Source: Cyclobacteriaceae bacterium (lineage in GTDB: Bacteria > Bacteroidota > Bacteroidia > Cytophagales > Cyclobacteriaceae). Taken from it: DNA of 9,637 bases. Position 1 is the stretch's first letter, and every line of letters begins with the position of its first letter. The notes under the pieces were generated by a model that made no database searches, was not told the origin of the DNA, and saw only the letters and a program-made list of their open reading frames with translations. The stretch spans positions 1 to 9,637 of the forward strand of contig DAOVVI010000029.1 in assembly GCA_030637245.1 (NCBI GenBank). Reading direction: 5' to 3'. Positions 6,977 through 9,637 of this stretch are shown piece by piece. Position numbers and translations under genes: made by a program.

Positions 6977-7216
6977 ATGTCAGAAATTGCACAAAAAGTA
7001 AAAGGAATCATTATTGATAAACTTGGAGTTGAAGAATCAGAAGTTACTCCAGAGGCAAGTTTCACCAACGATTTGGGAGCTGATTCTTTGGACACAGTTG
7101 AATTGATAATGGAGTTTGAAAAAGAGTTTAACATTTCCATTCCAGACGATCAGGCTGAAAACATAGCCACAGTTGGTCAAGCAATAACGTATCTTGAAGA
7201 GAACGTAAAAAGCTAA
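6977..7216 (+). CDS. acpP: Acyl carrier protein
   Basis: This 79-residue acidic protein is the type II fatty acid synthase carrier. Ser37 in [18 protein letters not shown] is the phosphopantetheine attachment site, with the classic DSL motif followed by the acidic recognition helix that partner enzymes contact. The N-terminal helix ([17 protein letters not shown]) and the third and fourth helices ([27 protein letters not shown], read in two parts) are complete, and the length equals the family norm. It heads the cluster with fabF 27 nt downstream, a widespread arrangement that matches the carrier with its elongation enzyme. The ATG is preceded by AT-rich sequence and a promoter candidate about 30 nt upstream. 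Confidence 0.98.
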   Translation: MSEIAQKVKGIIIDKLGVEESEVTPEASFTNDLGADSLDTVELIMEFEKEFNISIPDDQAENIATVGQAITYLEENVKS

Positions 7217-7243
7217 ATATCTTTTTATAACCAAAATTCTTTT

Positions 7244-8494
7244 ATGAATTTAAAAAGAGTAGTAGTTACAGGGTTAGGTGCGTTAACACCGCTTGGCAAT
7301 AACGTGAAAGATTACTGGAGCGGATTGGTTAACGGTGTTAGTGGCGCCGACCCTATAACACGATTTGATGCCTCAAAATTCAAAACACAATTTGCCTGCG
7401 AAGTTAAAAACTTTGACCCTACCGATTATCTGGAGAGAAAAGAAGTCCGGAAATTAGATCTATTTACAATTTTTGCACTTGTCTCGGCTATGGAGGCGTT
7501 TGATAATTCCGGCCTTGATTTAGAAAAGATAAATGCAGATAGAGCGGGTGTAATTTGGGGATCCGGAATTGGAGGTATTAAAGCATTTCAGGATGAAGTT
7601 ATGGGTCTTTGCAAAGGTGATGGAACACCTAGAATCAGCCCATTTTTCATACCTAAAATGATCGCTGATATTAGCGCCGGCTACATCAGTATTAAATATG
7701 GATTCAGGGGGCCAAATTTTGCAACAGTGTCGGCATGTGCTTCTGCAACCAATGCAATTGTTGAATCATTTAATTATATAAGACTTGGTAAAGCGGATAT
7801 CATGATATCCGGAGGCTCAGAAGCTTCTATTGTTGAAGCCGGTATTGGAGGTTTCAACGCACTTAGAGCTCTTTCTGAAAGAAATGATTCTCCTGGAACG
7901 GCCTCACGGCCATTCGATAAAGACAGAGATGGTTTCGTATTGGGAGAAGGAGGAGGTGCATTAATCCTGGAAGAATTGGAATATGCTCAAAATCGCGGAG
8001 CTCATATTTATGCGGAATTAGTTGGTGGAGGATTATCCGCTGATGCGTACCATATCACCGCTCCACATCCTGAAGGACATGGCGCAACCTTGGTAATGAA
8101 AAATGCTCTTGAGGATGCAAATATGCAACCTGAAGAAATTGATTATATTAATGTTCATGGAACATCGACCCCATTAGGCGACATTAGTGAAACTAAAGGT
8201 GTGAAGAAAGTCTTTGGTGACCATGCGTACAAACTTAATATAAGCTCAACAAAATCAATGACGGGGCATTTGCTGGGAGCCGCCGGAGCTGTAGAATCCA
8301 TAGCAGCTATACTTGCTATAGAAAATCAAATTATTCCGCCAACCATCAATCATTTTACTGATGATGATCAATTAGATAATAATCTTAATTTTACATTTAA
8401 TAAAGCTCAAAAACGAGAAGTGAACGCAGTGCTGAGCAACACTTTTGGATTTGGTGGACATAACTTCTCAGTTATTTTTAAGAAGTTCAATTAA
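7244..8494 (+). CDS. fabF: Beta-ketoacyl-[acyl-carrier-protein] synthase II
   Basis: This 416-residue condensing enzyme elongates acyl-ACP with malonyl-ACP in cytoplasmic fatty acid synthesis. The Cys-His-His triad is complete: C165 in TVSACASATNA, H305 in NVHGTSTPLGD and H342 in MTGHLLGAAGA, with the conserved K337 in SSTKSMTGH. The glycine-rich C-terminal NTFGFGGHN, which includes the gating Phe, is present. The N-terminal RVVVTGLGALTPLGN is standard and the length is close to E. coli FabF (413). Having two catalytic His and standing beside acpP points to FabF; a FabB-type role is less likely, and FabH is excluded because it uses His-Asn. It probably shares a transcript with acpP (27 nt upstream) and rnc (12 nt downstream). 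Confidence 0.97.
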   Translation: MNLKRVVVTGLGALTPLGNNVKDYWSGLVNGVSGADPITRFDASKFKTQFACEVKNFDPTDYLERKEVRKLDLFTIFALVSAMEAFDNSGLDLEKINADRAGVIWGSGIGGIKAFQDEVMGLCKGDGTPRISPFFIPKMIADISAGYISIKYGFRGPNFATVSACASATNAIVESFNYIRLGKADIMISGGSEASIVEAGIGGFNALRALSERNDSPGTASRPFDKDRDGFVLGEGGGALILEELEYAQNRGAHIYAELVGGGLSADAYHITAPHPEGHGATLVMKNALEDANMQPEEIDYINVHGTSTPLGDISETKGVKKVFGDHAYKLNISSTKSMTGHLLGAAGAVESIAAILAIENQIIPPTINHFTDDDQLDNNLNFTFNKAQKREVNAVLSNTFGFGGHNFSVIFKKFN

Positions 8495-8506
8495 AACTGA
8501 TTTCCT

Positions 8507-9241
8507 TTGATCAGGAGGATTTTCAAAGCTTTGTTTATTAACTCAAAAATCGATAGAGGGATAATTAAATCTGTAAAAACTATTACCGGGATAAAACCGC
8601 GCAACGTTGAACTGTATAAATTAGCCACTCAACATCGTTCTATCGCAAAACAAAATGAAATTGGCTTTAGAGAATCTAATGAAAGATTAGAATATCTTGG
8701 AGATGCAATTCTTGGCTCCGTAGTCGCAGAATATCTGTTTAAAAAATACCCTCTAAGAGATGAAGGATTCCTGACTGAAATCAGAAGTCGTATCGTCAAT
8801 CGTGATGCTCTGAATCTTGTTGCAAAAAAAATGGGAGTCACTGATATCGTAAAATTTACTAACAATAGAAAAAGCCGACAGGCATATAAATCCATATATG
8901 GTGATACCCTGGAGGCATTAATTGGTGCAATATATCTGGATAAAGGTTATCAGGTCACAAGGAAATTTATTGTGAGAAAATTATTGCGCCAGCAATATGA
9001 TCTGGAAAAAATTATCCAAACCAATCCTAATCACAAAAGTAAAATAATTGAATGGGCGCATCGACAAAATAAAGACGTAAAATTCGAAATCACTGAAATA
9101 AAAGGGTTAAGTCACAATAAAGAATTTATGGCTGAACTTTACATCGAAGGAGAACCGGTTGCCCGCGGAAATGGCTTTAGTAAAAAGAAGGCCGAACAAG
9201 ACGCCGCACTAAAATCTTGTGAAAAACTTCATATTGAATAG
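8507..9241 (+). CDS. rnc: Ribonuclease III
   Basis: This 244-residue double-strand-specific endoribonuclease processes rRNA precursors and structured RNAs. The catalytic domain (about 35-160) has the signature NERLEYLGDAIL (E59, E62, D66) and YGDTLEALIGAIYLD (D133, E136), the magnesium-binding acidic residues that correspond to E. coli D45, D114 and E117. The C-terminal double-stranded RNA-binding domain (about 173-240) includes NPNHKSKIIEW, ARGNGFSKKKAEQDAA and a final helix. The start is TTG at 8507: an in-frame TGA lies at 8498, and the first ATG downstream is past the active-site signature, so no ATG start is possible. The N-terminus carries about 20 more residues than the E. coli enzyme, basic in character (MIRRIFKALF). 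It lies 12 nt after fabF, in the acpP-fabF-rnc order common in bacteria. Confidence 0.96.
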   Translation: MIRRIFKALFINSKIDRGIIKSVKTITGIKPRNVELYKLATQHRSIAKQNEIGFRESNERLEYLGDAILGSVVAEYLFKKYPLRDEGFLTEIRSRIVNRDALNLVAKKMGVTDIVKFTNNRKSRQAYKSIYGDTLEALIGAIYLDKGYQVTRKFIVRKLLRQQYDLEKIIQTNPNHKSKIIEWAHRQNKDVKFEITEIKGLSHNKEFMAELYIEGEPVARGNGFSKKKAEQDAALKSCEKLHIE

Positions 9242-9249
9242 TATATTTG
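9217..9249 (+). promoter_or_regulatory. nadE: Candidate nadE promoter overlapping the 3' end of rnc
   Basis: TATATTTG at 9242-9249 is an exact match to the Bacteroidota -7 element TAnnTTTG and starts on the base after the rnc stop. TTG at 9217-9219, within rnc, lies 22 nt upstream, at the long end of the accepted spacing. A start near 9255 leaves about 20 nt before the nadE ATG. It would allow NAD synthesis to be expressed apart from the fatty acid genes. Confidence 0.55.
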
Positions 9250-9274
9250 CCACTTCGCTATTAGAGATAATTAC

Positions 9275-9637
9275 ATGGCAGAAATTAAAGTTGCAGGCGC
9301 TGCGTTAAATCAAATTCCAATTTATTGGGATAATAACTTTAAAAACATTGAATACGCTATAAAAAAGGCAAAATCAGAGGGGGTAAAAATACTTTGCCTG
9401 CCTGAACTTTGCCTTACCGGATATGGTTGCGAAGATCTTTTCCTTAGCGAATGGCTGCCGGAAAAGGCTGTCTTGATTCTTGCAAAAATTATTTCATTGA
9501 CCAGGGATATTGCCGTTACTATCGGATTACCTATTCGCATTGAAGGAAAAACGTTTAACTGTATTGCCGTATTAAAAAATGAAAAGATCATTGGTATTAC
9601 AGCAAAACAATTCCTCGCCAATGAAGGCGTACATTAC
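9275..9637 (+). CDS. nadE: Glutamine-dependent NAD+ synthetase, N-terminal part (3' end outside window)
   Basis: A frame opens at ATG 9275 and runs without a stop to the last base; 121 residues are visible. They form the start of the nitrilase-type glutamine amidase domain that releases ammonia for the synthetase domain, which converts nicotinic acid adenine dinucleotide to NAD+ with ATP. Diagnostic stretches are GAALNQIPIYWDNN, LCLPELCLTGYGCEDLF and GITAKQFLANEGVHY. E44 and K111 occupy the Glu and Lys positions of the Glu-Lys-Cys triad; the Cys and the C-terminal synthetase domain lie beyond the window. The GYGCEDLF wording favours NAD synthetase over other carbon-nitrogen hydrolases. It begins 33 nt after rnc, with its own promoter candidate at 9217-9249. 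Confidence 0.9.
   Translation, partial: MAEIKVAGAALNQIPIYWDNNFKNIEYAIKKAKSEGVKILCLPELCLTGYGCEDLFLSEWLPEKAVLILAKIISLTRDIAVTIGLPIRIEGKTFNCIAVLKNEKIIGITAKQFLANEGVHY

Noticed and set aside
9322..9621. Minus-strand open frame near the right edge
   Set aside because: The plus strand here encodes clear NAD synthetase sequence; the antisense frame has no family features.

Overview
The window is about 9.6 kb of AT-rich bacterial chromosome that reads as Bacteroidota, most likely the Cytophagales side of the phylum (inference). The reasons are the IPExxxVDY-family gene divergent from acpP, the acpP-fabF-rnc order with nadE behind it, promoter-like boxes of the TTTG / TAnnTTTG type, and starts with little or no Shine-Dalgarno sequence. 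Apart from one signalling gene that carries a nonsense codon, the content is mostly housekeeping. I see no insertion sequence, phage, CRISPR array, tRNA or rRNA.

Positions 1-3708 (+ strand) form a tight signalling unit. A very large hybrid sensor kinase comes first, with its 5' end outside the window. Its visible order is PAS remnant, GAF, PAS, PAS, HisKA, HATPase, receiver, HPt. Three bases later comes a stand-alone CheY-like receiver, the natural last acceptor of a His-Asp-His-Asp relay, but its codon 28 is TAA. A small unrecognised conserved-looking protein begins on the base right after the receiver's final stop. Positions 3709-3913 are non-coding and unusually GC-rich in part.

Positions 3914-6220 (+) are a two-gene unit. 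A PhnP-like metallo-beta-lactamase-fold hydrolase with a TTG start is followed 3 nt later by an NFACT protein (RqcH/Tae2 family, ribosome-associated quality control). The unit ends at a terminator-like hairpin near 6260-6282. It converges on the minus-strand IPExxxVDY gene (6309-6737).

Positions 6738-6976 are a divergent regulatory region with a good promoter candidate for acpP. Positions 6977-9241 hold acpP, fabF and rnc (TTG start), spaced by 27 and 12 nt: acyl carrier protein, its condensing enzyme and RNase III. A near-perfect -7 element at the rnc stop appears to drive nadE separately. nadE (9275 to the window end, truncated) is glutamine-dependent NAD+ synthetase, and its N-terminal amidase domain is visible.

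The most unusual item is the interrupted response regulator at the end of an otherwise intact phosphorelay. The next are the uncharacterised protein behind it, the MBL-NFACT pairing, and the GC-rich intergenic islands that share a short motif. I did not find convincing evidence for an entirely new system.
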